A stretch of 64,000 nucleotides of DNA from Ruminococcus flavefaciens (GTDB taxonomy: Bacteria > Bacillota > Clostridia > Oscillospirales > Ruminococcaceae): contig NZ_FNWV01000012.1 in assembly GCF_900108555.1 (NCBI RefSeq), positions 853 through 64,852 of the forward strand, written 5' to 3'. Both the position numbers and the translations under genes were made by a program. The notes under the pieces were generated by a model that had not been told where the DNA came from, searched no databases, and saw nothing but the letters and a program-made list of their open reading frames with translations. Positions 9,225 through 17,537 of this stretch are shown one piece after another. Within the stretch, counting starts at the first letter, position 1; every line of letters starts with the position of its first letter.

Positions 9225-10525
9225 AAAAGATAATGATAATACTTATTATTGTTCTTGCGGCTGTAGCTTTGGGGTTCAATATAGGGTGCAGAAAGCTTAT
9301 GTCCGCTGAGATAAGCAGCAGAAACATAGCTGTTAACAGGATAAATTCCGAGCTTTCGGCAATGATAGCCGAGAGCAGTGAGGACGCAGAAAGCCTGATC
9401 TCATCTAATATGGATAAATGGAGAGCCGAATTCGGCGATGACCTGCCTGATGATATAAGCTTCATTCCTGTTCAGAGTGACGGGAATGAAGTATTTTATG
9501 CATCTGTTGACAAGAGCAGGGCTTTGTGTTCCTTGTATAATGATAAAGGTGAAATAACAGGCTTTATTGAATACTGCTACATTGAAGATGACATAGGTCA
9601 TGTGCTTCTGGTTGGAAATATCGTTATTATAGTCAGCTTTTTGATAATACTCGTCCACGCGCTGTATATGTGGTTTGCAGTCATAGTCCCGTTCAGACGG
9701 CTGGCGGATTATCCCGAGCGGCTGGCTCGGCTTCGTGATATACAGAAGCTGCCCGAAAGCAGGAGCAGGTACTTCGGTCGGTATATATGGGGTATGAATA
9801 TGCTGTCCGATGTGCTTACGTCAAGCACTAAGCGTATAAATGAGCTTGAAGGACAGAGACGCACTCTTGTTTCGTCGGTCGCACACGGAGTAAAGACTCC
9901 AGTGTCGAATATACGTCTTTACACCGATGCGGTAAGGACCGGGCTTTACTCATCTGACCATGATATGACTGTGAATATTGCGGATAAAATTGACAAAAAT
10001 ACTGAGAAGATAGAAGCCATTGCGGCTGAACTTCTCAGATCATCTTCCTCATCGGCAGCGGTCACCGATCTTGAAATAAACCGTTTCTCCGTTATGGAGC
10101 TTGCTGAGCTTGTAAGGAATGAGTATAAAGACAGAATGGCTATGAAAAGGATACCTTTTGAAGTCGAGTGCAGCAGCCGCTCTGTAATGGAAAGCGATAA
10201 ATATGCTCTTTACCGTACTATAAGCCAAATACTTGAAAATGCTGTGAAGTATGGTGACGGTAAGGGCATAAAGGTGACATTCACAAAGCAGGACGACGGT
10301 TTCGGCATATCTGTAAGGAACAGCGGCGAGCTGCTGCCCGAAAAGGAGCTGCCTTATATATTCAGAAGCTACTGGAGGGGTTCAAATGCTTCCGATAAAG
10401 AAGGCAGCGGTATAGGTATGTATGTTGCCAATGAAACTGTAAAGGCTCTTGGCGGCAGAGTTTATGTCAGACGGCTCGAAGAGACTTCCGAAATGGAATT
10501 CGTCATTTATATTGAAAATACATGA
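9221..10525 (+). CDS. Membrane sensor histidine kinase
   Basis: This 434-residue kinase is the partner of the preceding regulator (ATGA start/stop overlap). A first helix at about residues 4-22, a ~105-residue outside sensor domain and a second helix at about 127-158 precede the DHp domain. The phospho-acceptor H222 lies in SSVAHGVKTPVSNI, a variant of the usual H-E/D-L-R-T-P box. The ATPase domain has the N box (ISQILENAVKYGDG), a G1-type segment GFGISVRNSGE and GSGIGMYVANE. The stimulus is unknown, but the context suggests an envelope stress or antimicrobial signal. Confidence 0.92.
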   Translation: MKKIMIILIIVLAAVALGFNIGCRKLMSAEISSRNIAVNRINSELSAMIAESSEDAESLISSNMDKWRAEFGDDLPDDISFIPVQSDGNEVFYASVDKSRALCSLYNDKGEITGFIEYCYIEDDIGHVLLVGNIVIIVSFLIILVHALYMWFAVIVPFRRLADYPERLARLRDIQKLPESRSRYFGRYIWGMNMLSDVLTSSTKRINELEGQRRTLVSSVAHGVKTPVSNIRLYTDAVRTGLYSSDHDMTVNIADKIDKNTEKIEAIAAELLRSSSSSAAVTDLEINRFSVMELAELVRNEYKDRMAMKRIPFEVECSSRSVMESDKYALYRTISQILENAVKYGDGKGIKVTFTKQDDGFGISVRNSGELLPEKELPYIFRSYWRGSNASDKEGSGIGMYVANETVKALGGRVYVRRLEETSEMEFVIYIENT

Positions 10526-10537
10526 TATAGTTTTTAT

Positions 10538-10574
10538 GCCCGTAAGCGGTTGAGGTAACTGCTTGCGGGCTTTT
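10538..10574 (+). terminator. Terminator of the exporter/two-component operon
   Basis: Stem GCCCGTAAGC/GCTTGCGGGC (one G-T pair) closes a loop of about 12 bases and is followed by TTTT, beginning 13 bases after the kinase stop. Confidence 0.8.
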
Positions 10575-10683
10575 ATATGCTCTTTTTTTTGCGACAATAG
10601 TGCAAGTTGGACATTGAGAGGCTCTGAAATGGCAGATGCGATTGTGCAAGTATACAAATCGTTGTAAAAATCATAATATTGTA

Positions 10684-10712
10684 TTGACAAACAATATTAT
10701 ACGACGTATAAT
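10684..10712 (+). promoter_or_regulatory. Consensus promoter of the PadR operon
   Basis: A perfect TTGACA (10684-10689), a 17-base spacer and a perfect TATAAT (10707-10712), about 58 bases ahead of the padR start. Such a strong promoter implies that control is by repression. Confidence 0.9.
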
Positions 10713-10716
10713 ATTG
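10692..10716. promoter_or_regulatory. Palindromic operator over the promoter, probable PadR binding site
   Basis: CAATATTATAC (10692-10702), spacer GAC, GTATAATATTG (10706-10716): a perfect 11-base inverted repeat covering most of the spacer and the whole -10 box. A dimeric winged-helix repressor bound here would block RNA polymerase, and the first gene downstream encodes one. Confidence 0.75.
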
Positions 10717-10769
10717 CCAGAAAGCAAATATTGCAAACCATAAAATACTATATGGAAAGGAGAAAGTAT

Positions 10770-11102
10770 ATGGGTTTTACAATTAATGCAGGATTGCTTG
10801 ACGCTATGGTGCTTTCCATAGTTCAGCGCAATGACACCTACGGGTATGAGATAACGCAGTATCTGCGAAAGGCTGTGGATATATCAGAATCCACACTTTA
10901 TCCTGTACTCAGACGATTGCAGAAAGGCGATATGCTTGAAACATATGATAAGGAGTATATGGGAAGAAATCGCCGATATTACCGTCTAACGGTGCAAGGG
11001 AAAACTTCTCTGGAGGAATACAGGGAAGAATGGCGCAATCACAAAAAGAAGATCGACAGTATTTTAATGGATGAGGGAGCTGAAGAGAATGAACAAGCTT
11101 GA
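10770..11102 (+). CDS. PadR-family transcriptional regulator
   Basis: This 110-residue winged-helix repressor has the family hallmarks YGYEITQYL and SESTLYPVLRRLQ (recognition helix), then GRNRRYYRLT of the wing and a C-terminal dimerisation helix. The ATG at 10770 is chosen because GGAAAGGAG lies just upstream; the ATG at 10752 would place that site inside the gene. It overlaps the next gene by 14 bases. PadR proteins of this kind commonly sit in front of HAAS/DUF4097 genes and control them together with themselves. Confidence 0.93.
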   Translation: MGFTINAGLLDAMVLSIVQRNDTYGYEITQYLRKAVDISESTLYPVLRRLQKGDMLETYDKEYMGRNRRYYRLTVQGKTSLEEYREEWRNHKKKIDSILMDEGAEENEQA

Positions 11103-11760
11103 ATTTCTTACAAAATTGAGAAACTGCCTGGAAAAAGGCGGTATGAATTCCGATGATATAAATGATGCCCTTACTTACTACGAAGAGGTATTTCTCGACG
11201 CAGGGTTCGGTAAGGAAGAGGAGACAGCTGCATCAATGGGTTCACCAGAAGAGGTGGCTGTGAATATTCTCCGTGAGAGCGGTATAGAGATAAGCGGTCC
11301 TGAGGCTTTTGATCCTCAGCCTGCACCTGCATTCGCAGCAGGTCCGATGCCGGGACCTATGCCCCAGTATCAGTATCCGTATCAGGGTGCACCTGTACAG
11401 CAGAAGTCAGGTAACTGGGGACTAAAAATATTCCTTGCAGTAATAACATTCCCGATATGGCTTCCAATACTTATAGCTGTTGTTTCAGTATTATTTGCAT
11501 TGATCGTCACAGCATTCTCTATCGTATTTGCATTTGTCGTAGCAGGTATCGCATTGATCATAGGCGGTATCGCAGCAGTGTTTGAAGTGCCAAGCATAGG
11601 ACTTATGCTTCTTGGTGCAGGTCTCATCTTAACAGGATTAGTGTTGCTTCTCTGCAAGCCTGTTTTAAACAAAGCAATACCTGCAATGGGCAGAGGTATA
11701 AAGAGCGTATGTAACTGGATTGGCGGTCTTTTCAAAAAAGGGGGAAAAGTAAATGAATGA
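11089..11760 (+). CDS. HAAS-domain (DUF1700-like) membrane protein
   Basis: This 223-residue protein begins with a HAAS signalling domain (about residues 1-65; MNKLEFLTKLRNCLEKGGM... ALTYYEEVF, GSPEEVA). A Pro-rich linker and three close hydrophobic segments (about 110-190) follow, then a short basic tail. The ATG at 11089, behind GAGGGAG, lies within the end of padR, so the two are translationally coupled. HAAS domains typically accompany PadR and are thought to transmit envelope signals; the exact role is not known. The stop overlaps the next start by 8 bases. Confidence 0.85.
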   Translation: MNKLEFLTKLRNCLEKGGMNSDDINDALTYYEEVFLDAGFGKEEETAASMGSPEEVAVNILRESGIEISGPEAFDPQPAPAFAAGPMPGPMPQYQYPYQGAPVQQKSGNWGLKIFLAVITFPIWLPILIAVVSVLFALIVTAFSIVFAFVVAGIALIIGGIAAVFEVPSIGLMLLGAGLILTGLVLLLCKPVLNKAIPAMGRGIKSVCNWIGGLFKKGGKVNE

Positions 11761-12643
11761 GAATATGAATATGGATATGAACATGGGTACACCATATGTT
11801 CAGACACAACAGGCTCCTCAGAAGAAGAGCTCGGGCGGCGGACTTGTATGGCTGGTATTGGTAGTTGTTGGTATTATCCTGCTTGTTATCGGTGTCATTA
11901 TTTATAATGTGAACGACAGGGATAAGTACTTCAAGTTAAAGGACATTCATCAGACATTCAACTCTGAAACAGTTACAAAGGTAGATCTGGACATACCTTT
12001 CGGCGACCTGAATATTACAAAGAGCAATGACAAGATGATACATATTGATGCTGAAAATATCCCTGACGAATTTGATGCAAAAGTAGAGGGAACAACTTTT
12101 AAAACTTCATGTGTAAAGAAGAGAATCGGCTTTATCACTATGCCAAGCTTCCACCTGTGGGGGGATAACAATGCTACTTTAAATATAGCTCTCCCTGAAA
12201 AGGTTTACGCAAGCTTCATTCTTAATATGGGCGCAGGTGAGACAACAGCTTCGGATATAGAATGCGGCAAATTCAAGATAGACTGCGGTGCAGGAGAGGT
12301 AACATTTACAGATGTTACTTGTGATAACGGCGAGATCGACTGCGGAGCAGGACAGGTCAACATAAATGACATGGACTGCAAGGAAAAGCTGGATATCGAC
12401 GGCGGAGCAGGAGATATCAATGTTATCAACAGCACACTCGGCGGTCTTGATTTAGATCAGGGCGTTGGACAGTTTGAGTTCAAGGGTACTATCAACGGAA
12501 ATATAGACGCTGACGGCGGTGTTGGAGAGATGACATTCAGACTTACAAACCCTGAGACAGATTTCTCAAAGAACGGCGGAAAGTACAAAATGGATATAGA
12601 TCATGGCATTGGCTCAGTAGATGTTTACTACAATGAGAGATAA
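11753..12643 (+). CDS. DUF4097 beta-strand-repeat membrane protein
   Basis: This 296-residue protein has a Met/Asn-rich N-terminus, one membrane helix (about residues 27-52) and a C-terminal right-handed beta-helix-like region. Short repeats such as DCGAGEVTFTDV, DCGAGQVNIND, DGGAGDINVIN and DQGVGQFEFKG occur every 18-20 residues, the hallmark of DUF4097. The repeat domain should face outside. It is the third gene of the PadR module and overlaps the HAAS gene by 8 bases. The family is found with envelope-stress modules; no enzymatic role is known. Confidence 0.88.
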   Translation: MNENMNMDMNMGTPYVQTQQAPQKKSSGGGLVWLVLVVVGIILLVIGVIIYNVNDRDKYFKLKDIHQTFNSETVTKVDLDIPFGDLNITKSNDKMIHIDAENIPDEFDAKVEGTTFKTSCVKKRIGFITMPSFHLWGDNNATLNIALPEKVYASFILNMGAGETTASDIECGKFKIDCGAGEVTFTDVTCDNGEIDCGAGQVNINDMDCKEKLDIDGGAGDINVINSTLGGLDLDQGVGQFEFKGTINGNIDADGGVGEMTFRLTNPETDFSKNGGKYKMDIDHGIGSVDVYYNER

Positions 12644-12648
12644 CAGCT

Positions 12649-12849
12649 ATGCTTGATCATACTGAAATAAAAATAGGCGACAGGGTTCATCATCGGCTTT
12701 TCGGAGACGGTACGGTAACGGATACGCTCCCTATCGGTGATGATACTGTTGTCACAATTGAGTTTGACAGCGGAAGCAGGAAAAAGCTCTGCGCTGTTAT
12801 CTCAGCACTTGAACGTGCAGAAGAAAAAGACGAGCCCAAAGAGCCATGA
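12649..12849 (+). CDS. Small protein resembling the PcrA/UvrD C-terminal Tudor-like domain
   Basis: This 66-residue protein reads IGDRVHHRLFGDGTV, then VVTIEFDSGSRKKLCAVISALE. That is the pattern of the C-terminal domain of PcrA/UvrD helicases (GDRVxHxxFGxGTV ... VxFDxxGxKKL), which in those helicases contacts RNA polymerase. Here it stands alone with a short charged tail. It starts 5 bases after the DUF4097 stop with no strong ribosome binding site, so translation is probably coupled. Whether it binds RNA polymerase or another partner is unknown. Confidence 0.65.
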   Translation: MLDHTEIKIGDRVHHRLFGDGTVTDTLPIGDDTVVTIEFDSGSRKKLCAVISALERAEEKDEPKEP

Positions 12850-12861
12850 TATAGAATAAAT

Positions 12862-12893
12862 AAAGCCACAGCTAAGTTAAGCTGTGGCTTTTT
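12862..12893 (+). terminator. Terminator of the PadR operon
   Basis: A perfect 11-base stem AAAGCCACAGC/GCTGTGGCTTT with an 8-base loop and a T-tail, 13 bases after the last stop. Confidence 0.9.
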
Positions 12894-12961
12894 AGTATAT
12901 TGATCAGTAGGGGACGGCGTCCCCGACGTCCCGAAGCTTTGACCGCGGTGTAACGCTGCAA

Positions 12962-12998
12962 AAAAGTACTCCCACAACTTTAGCCGTGGGAGTACTTT
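12962..12998 (-). terminator. Hairpin downstream of the dockerin/anti-sigma gene
   Basis: A perfect 13-base stem AAAGTACTCCCAC/GTGGGAGTACTTT with a loop of about 10 bases. In the minus direction it is followed by T residues and lies about 45 bases past the stop at 13042. A GC-rich palindrome (GGGGACGGCGTCCCC, 12909-12923) sits just beyond it. Confidence 0.75.
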
Positions 12999-13041
12999 CC
13001 AAATATCATTTATATGAGGAATGTGAAAGCTTGGTTTATTG

Positions 13042-15009
13042 TCACAGATCAAGAAGTCTGCGCTGGATAGTACTTGCGTCGTTTAAATTAAGTCCGTCGC
13101 AGTCGCCTTCAACATCAGCATTGTACATAGCTGAGTCTGTGAGCTGGTATTTATCGGGATTAGCAAGGTACTGCATAATAAGCACTGCATCAGCCATATC
13201 TACCTCGCCGTCACCGTTAACGTCACCGCTGCGTGAAGTATTCATATCCCAAAGGGCGCCCATATTACTGTCATAGTTATATGAACCGCCTGAGTTTGAA
13301 TTGCTTTCGCCTGTCTTGATAAGCACATACATCTGAGTTATCATGATATCATAGACATCGCCGCTTGTGCCATTATTATTGAAATCACAGTTTGATGTGA
13401 TATTGTTCCATACACGGGAAGGAAGGTCGCTCTGTGAAGCATTTCTTCCGTTAAGGATATCACCGAAGTAAATATCGGAAGCTTCATAGTCCTTTCGGTC
13501 GATCACTCCGTCAAGGTTGATATCGGGAGCTGATCTTCTTCCTGCCGCTACGTCCTTGCAGTATTCATCAAAGCAGCTGTTGAACTTCTGGGTATTGAAT
13601 GTGAAGAGATATTCTTCTATGCCCGTAGTCTCGCAGTATTCCTCGAAATATCTCTCGGGACTGTAGTATTTTGAATACGGCTCGGGAATAATGCTGTTAT
13701 AATAGCTTGCTTCTGCATATTCCGTGCGGAACGGTGTATATTCGAGCAGACACCATACGAAGTAGTTTTCAAGCCAGTTGTCATGGGTGATCGCTTCGGC
13801 TTCACTGCGAAGCTCATTGCATCGCTGAACAGTAGTCTCAGGTCTTTCCCATGGTATGAATTCTCCGCTGTCCTGCTTGGATTTGCTTAAATTAGTGGTG
13901 CAGACGAAATAGTCGATATAATCGTTTATATCAAAGAGCCCGTCAGCATTTACATCAAGGTCGATGCGGTTGTTTCTGTATGCGGCAGATATGAGCGGAT
14001 AACCTGCCATAAGGTGGTCGCTCTCGCTGAATACTGCCGATACGAACATATCAGATGCAAAAGGAGCATATGTGCCGTTTACCGTTTCGCGGTAAGGTTG
14101 ACTTTCATTACTGAAAAATTCAGGCTTTGCACCTTCCTTGATAAGGAAATATCTTATAAATTCTGTATAACTGAGCCATGAAGGAGTATCGTTCTCCTCA
14201 TCGTCTATCTTGGAGACACCATATTTTCTGCATTTTTTCGCAACCGTATCAGATACCTCATAATAATTGCTGTAGCAGAACAGATCATAGCAGTCTCTCA
14301 TATTGAAAAATCCGTCATCGTTGATATCGACGATCTCAAAATTTGCTTCGATATCTGCGAATACATCGCTCTCGCCCGAATACATTCTTGTATACGGTAG
14401 CTTGTATTCGGCGGCTGAAGCCATCGGAATGGCATTTCCTCCCATTACAAAGGCGGAGGTGAATGCGCCGAGATGCTTCATATAATAGGTCTTTTCTTCG
14501 TTTGTGATAGTATATTCAGCAGCTGAATTGCTGCCTGTATTCGTTGTAACGCTGCTGTGGTCGGAACGGCTTGCAGTTGTGCTGCGAGATCTTGCTCCCA
14601 GTGCAGTAAGAGCCTGACCCGAAGTTACCGTAGTTGTCTTTGCAGCCGCTGTTCTGACCGTTGTGACTGCGCTGACGTTTACAGTTGTTGCACTTGCTGT
14701 TTCGCCGTTCCCGATAGCAGTAGTGACCGGCTGGTTTTCACCATTGCCGACCGTTGTCGTAACGATCGCAGGCTCGTCACGAAAATCATTTTCGCTTAGT
14801 TTAGAGCGGTTGTCGAGATGTGCCCATAAACCTACTGCCATTCCGCAAGCCGCAGCTGCGGCGGACAGTCTGAATACAACAGGATATCTCTTTTTCCGCT
14901 GCATTTCCTGAGCGGAGATGACCTCAGCCTGCATAAGAAATTCATTTTTGTGCTTGGTCTCAGGAAATCTGAATGATTCCTGAACAGCTTTTTTCATTCT
15001 TTTATTCAA
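13042..15009 (-). CDS. Membrane protein with several dockerin-like calcium-loop pairs, in the anti-sigma position
   Basis: This 655-residue protein has a ~40-residue basic cytoplasmic N-terminus, one helix (about 42-63) and a Thr-rich linker (about 80-155). The large outside region contains six D-x-N-x-D-G type loops: VDINDDGFFNMRD (~223), DLDVNADGLFDIND (~348), DINLDGVIDRKD (~493), CDFNNNG (~540), GDVNGDGEVDMAD (~595) and ADVEGDCDGLNLND (~631). The last two form a canonical C-terminal type I dockerin; the others look like two degenerate or widely spaced pairs. It begins 3 bases after the ECF sigma gene, so an anti-sigma role is inferred from position and topology; no zinc-finger anti-sigma motif is visible. 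A TTG start at 15009 with GGAGGG in front fits better than the ATG at 14997. Confidence 0.75.
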   Translation of the reverse strand: MNKRMKKAVQESFRFPETKHKNEFLMQAEVISAQEMQRKKRYPVVFRLSAAAAACGMAVGLWAHLDNRSKLSENDFRDEPAIVTTTVGNGENQPVTTAIGNGETASATTVNVSAVTTVRTAAAKTTTVTSGQALTALGARSRSTTASRSDHSSVTTNTGSNSAAEYTITNEEKTYYMKHLGAFTSAFVMGGNAIPMASAAEYKLPYTRMYSGESDVFADIEANFEIVDINDDGFFNMRDCYDLFCYSNYYEVSDTVAKKCRKYGVSKIDDEENDTPSWLSYTEFIRYFLIKEGAKPEFFSNESQPYRETVNGTYAPFASDMFVSAVFSESDHLMAGYPLISAAYRNNRIDLDVNADGLFDINDYIDYFVCTTNLSKSKQDSGEFIPWERPETTVQRCNELRSEAEAITHDNWLENYFVWCLLEYTPFRTEYAEASYYNSIIPEPYSKYYSPERYFEEYCETTGIEEYLFTFNTQKFNSCFDEYCKDVAAGRRSAPDINLDGVIDRKDYEASDIYFGDILNGRNASQSDLPSRVWNNITSNCDFNNNGTSGDVYDIMITQMYVLIKTGESNSNSGGSYNYDSNMGALWDMNTSRSGDVNGDGEVDMADAVLIMQYLANPDKYQLTDSAMYNADVEGDCDGLNLNDASTIQRRLLDL

Positions 15010-15012
15010 GCT

Positions 15013-15471
15013 TCAGCCCTCCGATCCTTTAAAATCTTTTTTCAGACGTGTGAGTATCTGCTTAATCATGCGGCTCATCTTGAACCGTGATACCCCGTAT
15101 AGCTCGCTCAGCACGCCTATTGGCACTTCATTTACGTAACGCAGCAGGATTATCTCCTGTTCCTCGGCCGTTAATTTTTTGATGGCGTTGCCGAGTGCCA
15201 CATTTGTAAGAATGAAGTCCTCATAATCTTTTCCGTCGCTCATATCTTCCGAAAGCTCTTCAGTTTTCTTCCGATGATAGGCATCTGCACACAGATTACC
15301 TGCGATAGTGTACAGATAGTGGAGCTCCTTACCCATATCGTGGTAATGAGAGCTTTCAAGAAAACGGAGAAAGGTCTCTTGTGTCAGATCTTCAGCTTTA
15401 TCCCGGTCGTGAATCTTGTAGTAACAGTAGCGGAATATCTTATCGTATTGATCTTTTATGTCCACTGACAC
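15013..15471 (-). CDS. ECF-type RNA polymerase sigma factor
   Basis: This 152-residue sigma factor has region 2 (YDKIFRYCYYKIHDRDKAEDLTQETFLRF; the DxAEDLTQETF core is region 2.2-2.3) and region 4 (LTAEEQEIILLRYVNEVPIGVLSELYGVSRFKMSRMIKQILTRLKK). A GTG at 15471 is chosen because GGGAGG lies about 8 bases upstream; the frame stays open further upstream to 15540 without a ribosome binding site. It should direct transcription of an unknown regulon when released by the membrane protein encoded just downstream. Confidence 0.9.
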   Translation of the reverse strand: MSVDIKDQYDKIFRYCYYKIHDRDKAEDLTQETFLRFLESSHYHDMGKELHYLYTIAGNLCADAYHRKKTEELSEDMSDGKDYEDFILTNVALGNAIKKLTAEEQEIILLRYVNEVPIGVLSELYGVSRFKMSRMIKQILTRLKKDFKGSEG

Positions 15472-15798
15472 GCTGAAACCTCCCTTCACTAATGTATAAC
15501 TGTTCAGACAGCAGGAATGTGCAAAGAAAATTGTAAACAATCTATTAACTTTTTGTGAACAAATTCTGCCGTAAAATAATCATTGCCTGTCCGCCGAATG
15601 TGATATGCGGCGAAACTGCCTGAAAGCCGTTATTGAGTACACATACTTATTATAATATCATTATAACATATGGGCGGAAATAAAGCAATAACAGGGAGAG
15701 ATATTTCCTGTGAAAAATCAACTTCATCGGTTATTTATTCGGTTGAAAAAACGGTTTTTATATGGTAAAATTATAAAAATTCAAAAGGAGAGAAGAAA
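15472..15798. other. Divergent intergenic region between ECF sigma gene and esterase gene
   Basis: About 327 AT-rich bases hold the GGGAGG site of the sigma gene, an upstream open stretch without a start signal, and the esterase promoter at 15743-15771. A CTGAAC element lies in the sigma-proximal part and resembles one upstream of the second ECF gene (near 22063); this is too short to call a promoter class. Confidence 0.5.
15743..15771 (+). promoter_or_regulatory. Promoter of the dockerin esterase gene
   Basis: TTGAAA (15743-15748), a 17-base spacer and TAAAAT (15766-15771), 27 bases ahead of the start codon; AAGGAGAG lies between. Confidence 0.7.
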
Positions 15799-16908
15799 AT
15801 GCGTAAAATAATATCTGTTATAGCAGCTGCGGCTGTTTGTCTTACGGGAATTGGTCGTACAAATAAAAAAGCCTGCGCACTGGGTGAGCAGGGAACTGAA
15901 AAGATCAGTATCATGGCTATCGGCGACTCCATAACCGACGGCTACGGAGTTACAGGCTCTTACAGGAAGTACCTGTACAATGAACTGACTAAAAAGGGAT
16001 ATTCCGTTGATATGGTAGGCTCAAAGGGGAATAACTTCACGGCGGAGTTTACCGACAGCGAAACAGGGGAGAGCTTCACTTATGATGATGATAATACAGG
16101 CTACAGCGGCTACGCTATAAAGGAGTACCCGGGCAGAAACGGTATCCTTGAAACGCTGAAGTCTACGGACTGTCTTGCGAAGTGCGAGCCTGATATCGTT
16201 ATATTGCAGATAGGTACTAACGATGTTATCGACAACCACGACATGGATAATGCGCCAAAAAGGTTACAGGAGCTTATTGAGTATATCATGGAGAATATCC
16301 CAGAAAGTTCCTCGCTTTTTGTGACTACTATTCCAGATGTTGACCCTAACCGCAGCGGTGTTTACGACTGGTTCGGCAATTACCGTCATTCCGCGGACTG
16401 GCAGACCAATTATCCCGATGATGTGGCAGAGGAAAATATACATAAGACTCTTCTTGCTTATAATGCAAACGTAACAAGTGTTGTGCAGAAAATGAGAAGC
16501 GTAAAGATACTCAGCAGCTGGGATATGGAAAAAGATGCTCAGAGTCCCGATGAAAGCTCGTTGAAAGGTCCTCAGCTGCGCAACGCCGATGTTGCAAGCG
16601 TTATCACAGATGTGAAAACTCAGCTCATGGACGGAGTTCACCCGAATAATAAGGGCTACAAGCTTATGGGAGAGTACTGGGCGGAGCTTATTGACTCGTA
16701 TCTGAAAAATACTCCGACAGTTCAGCAGCCTGACGAGAGCAATTATAATGTATCCGACCTTGTTAAGCTCCAGAAGTACATTCTTGGTGCTTCGGCAGAA
16801 ACGAACAGCGACATAACACTTGAAAAATATGATATCAACAAAGACGAAACGATTGATGTATTCGATGTTGCTGCTCTTAGAAAGATATTAGTAAAAGAAA
16901 CTTCCTAA
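15799..16908 (+). CDS. Secreted GDSL/SGNH carbohydrate esterase with C-terminal dockerin
   Basis: This 369-residue protein has a signal peptide (cleavage near residues 27-30, ACA-LG) and an SGNH hydrolase domain (about 35-305). Block I is AIGDSITDG (nucleophile Ser), block III is IGTNDV, and block V is DGVHPNNKGY (Asp-His pair). The layout fits CE3-like acetyl xylan esterases that deacetylate hemicellulose. The C-terminus is a dockerin whose first calcium loop is eroded (NYNVSDLVKLQKYILG lacks the leading GDxN) while the second is intact (YDINKDETIDVFDVAALRKILV). It would be displayed on a cellulosome; substrate specificity is inferred. Confidence 0.88.
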   Translation: MRKIISVIAAAAVCLTGIGRTNKKACALGEQGTEKISIMAIGDSITDGYGVTGSYRKYLYNELTKKGYSVDMVGSKGNNFTAEFTDSETGESFTYDDDNTGYSGYAIKEYPGRNGILETLKSTDCLAKCEPDIVILQIGTNDVIDNHDMDNAPKRLQELIEYIMENIPESSSLFVTTIPDVDPNRSGVYDWFGNYRHSADWQTNYPDDVAEENIHKTLLAYNANVTSVVQKMRSVKILSSWDMEKDAQSPDESSLKGPQLRNADVASVITDVKTQLMDGVHPNNKGYKLMGEYWAELIDSYLKNTPTVQQPDESNYNVSDLVKLQKYILGASAETNSDITLEKYDINKDETIDVFDVAALRKILVKETS

Positions 16909-16979
16909 TAGAAGTTGAGAGTTGAGAGTTGTGGTGTTGCCTACGGAGATATTATTTAAATATGTGAGCAAATCGGTTT
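16909..16979. repeat. Short tandem GTTGAGA repeat between convergent genes
   Basis: AGTTGAGAGTTGAGAGTTG contains about three copies of a 7-base unit directly after the esterase stop. No stable terminator hairpin is visible here. Confidence 0.5.
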
Positions 16980-17522
16980 TTAGTATCTTTCTATACAGTA
17001 GCAGATCTCGCCTTCGGGAGTAAGTCCCTGCTGTCTGAATCTTTCAACATTATCTGTAGTATGCATTGCGGATTTTTCCAGTACCCGTCCTGATTTGGTA
17101 TTTTCGGCGCGGTGATAGGCTTCGAGCTTCCGGAAATCTGTCCTTTTGAATACGTTTTCGATGACTGCGGAAAGTGCTTCTCCTGCATAACCTCTGCCCT
17201 GAAAGGCAGTTCCTATGCAGTATTCTATCTCAGCAGCACGAAGCTCCTCATATACTCGGCAAAACGCTATTTGTCCGATGTTTTCACCGCTTGCTTTTTC
17301 AATAACTGCCCAGCGGTAAAAGCTGTCGGACTCATATCCGCTGATATATTTTTCAAGAAGTACCTTTGCTTCTTCGATCTCCTTGTAAACAGGCTCGCCG
17401 TATTCTATCTGTACAGAGGGCACAGATGCCCAGTTCTTGTGCATGGTCTCAAGGTCATAAGGCTCAAATCTGCGGAGCAGAAGCCGTGGAGTATCTATGG
17501 TAAATGTTCCCGAGTGTATCAT
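16980..17522 (-). CDS. GNAT acetyltransferase, RimJ/RimL-like
   Basis: This 180-residue protein has the RimJ/L (Acetyltransf_3) pattern: IDTPRLLLRRFEPYDLE at the N-terminus, then AEIEYCIGTAFQGRGYAGEAL with the acetyl-CoA loop QGRGYAGEA, and NTKSGRVLEKSAM. It would acetylate a protein N-terminus or small molecule. An AAAGGAG site supports the start. It is last in a three-gene minus-strand operon, 15 bases after the YaiI-like gene. Confidence 0.88.
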   Translation of the reverse strand: MIHSGTFTIDTPRLLLRRFEPYDLETMHKNWASVPSVQIEYGEPVYKEIEEAKVLLEKYISGYESDSFYRWAVIEKASGENIGQIAFCRVYEELRAAEIEYCIGTAFQGRGYAGEALSAVIENVFKRTDFRKLEAYHRAENTKSGRVLEKSAMHTTDNVERFRQQGLTPEGEICYCIERY

Positions 17523-17537
17523 TTTCGTTTCTCCTTT

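Noticed and set aside
12909..12923. GC-rich palindrome GGGGACGGCGTCCCC considered as an attachment site or mobile-element end
   Set aside because: There is no transposase or integrase, no target duplication and no second copy in the window; it may be a dispersed repeat, which only a genome search can show.
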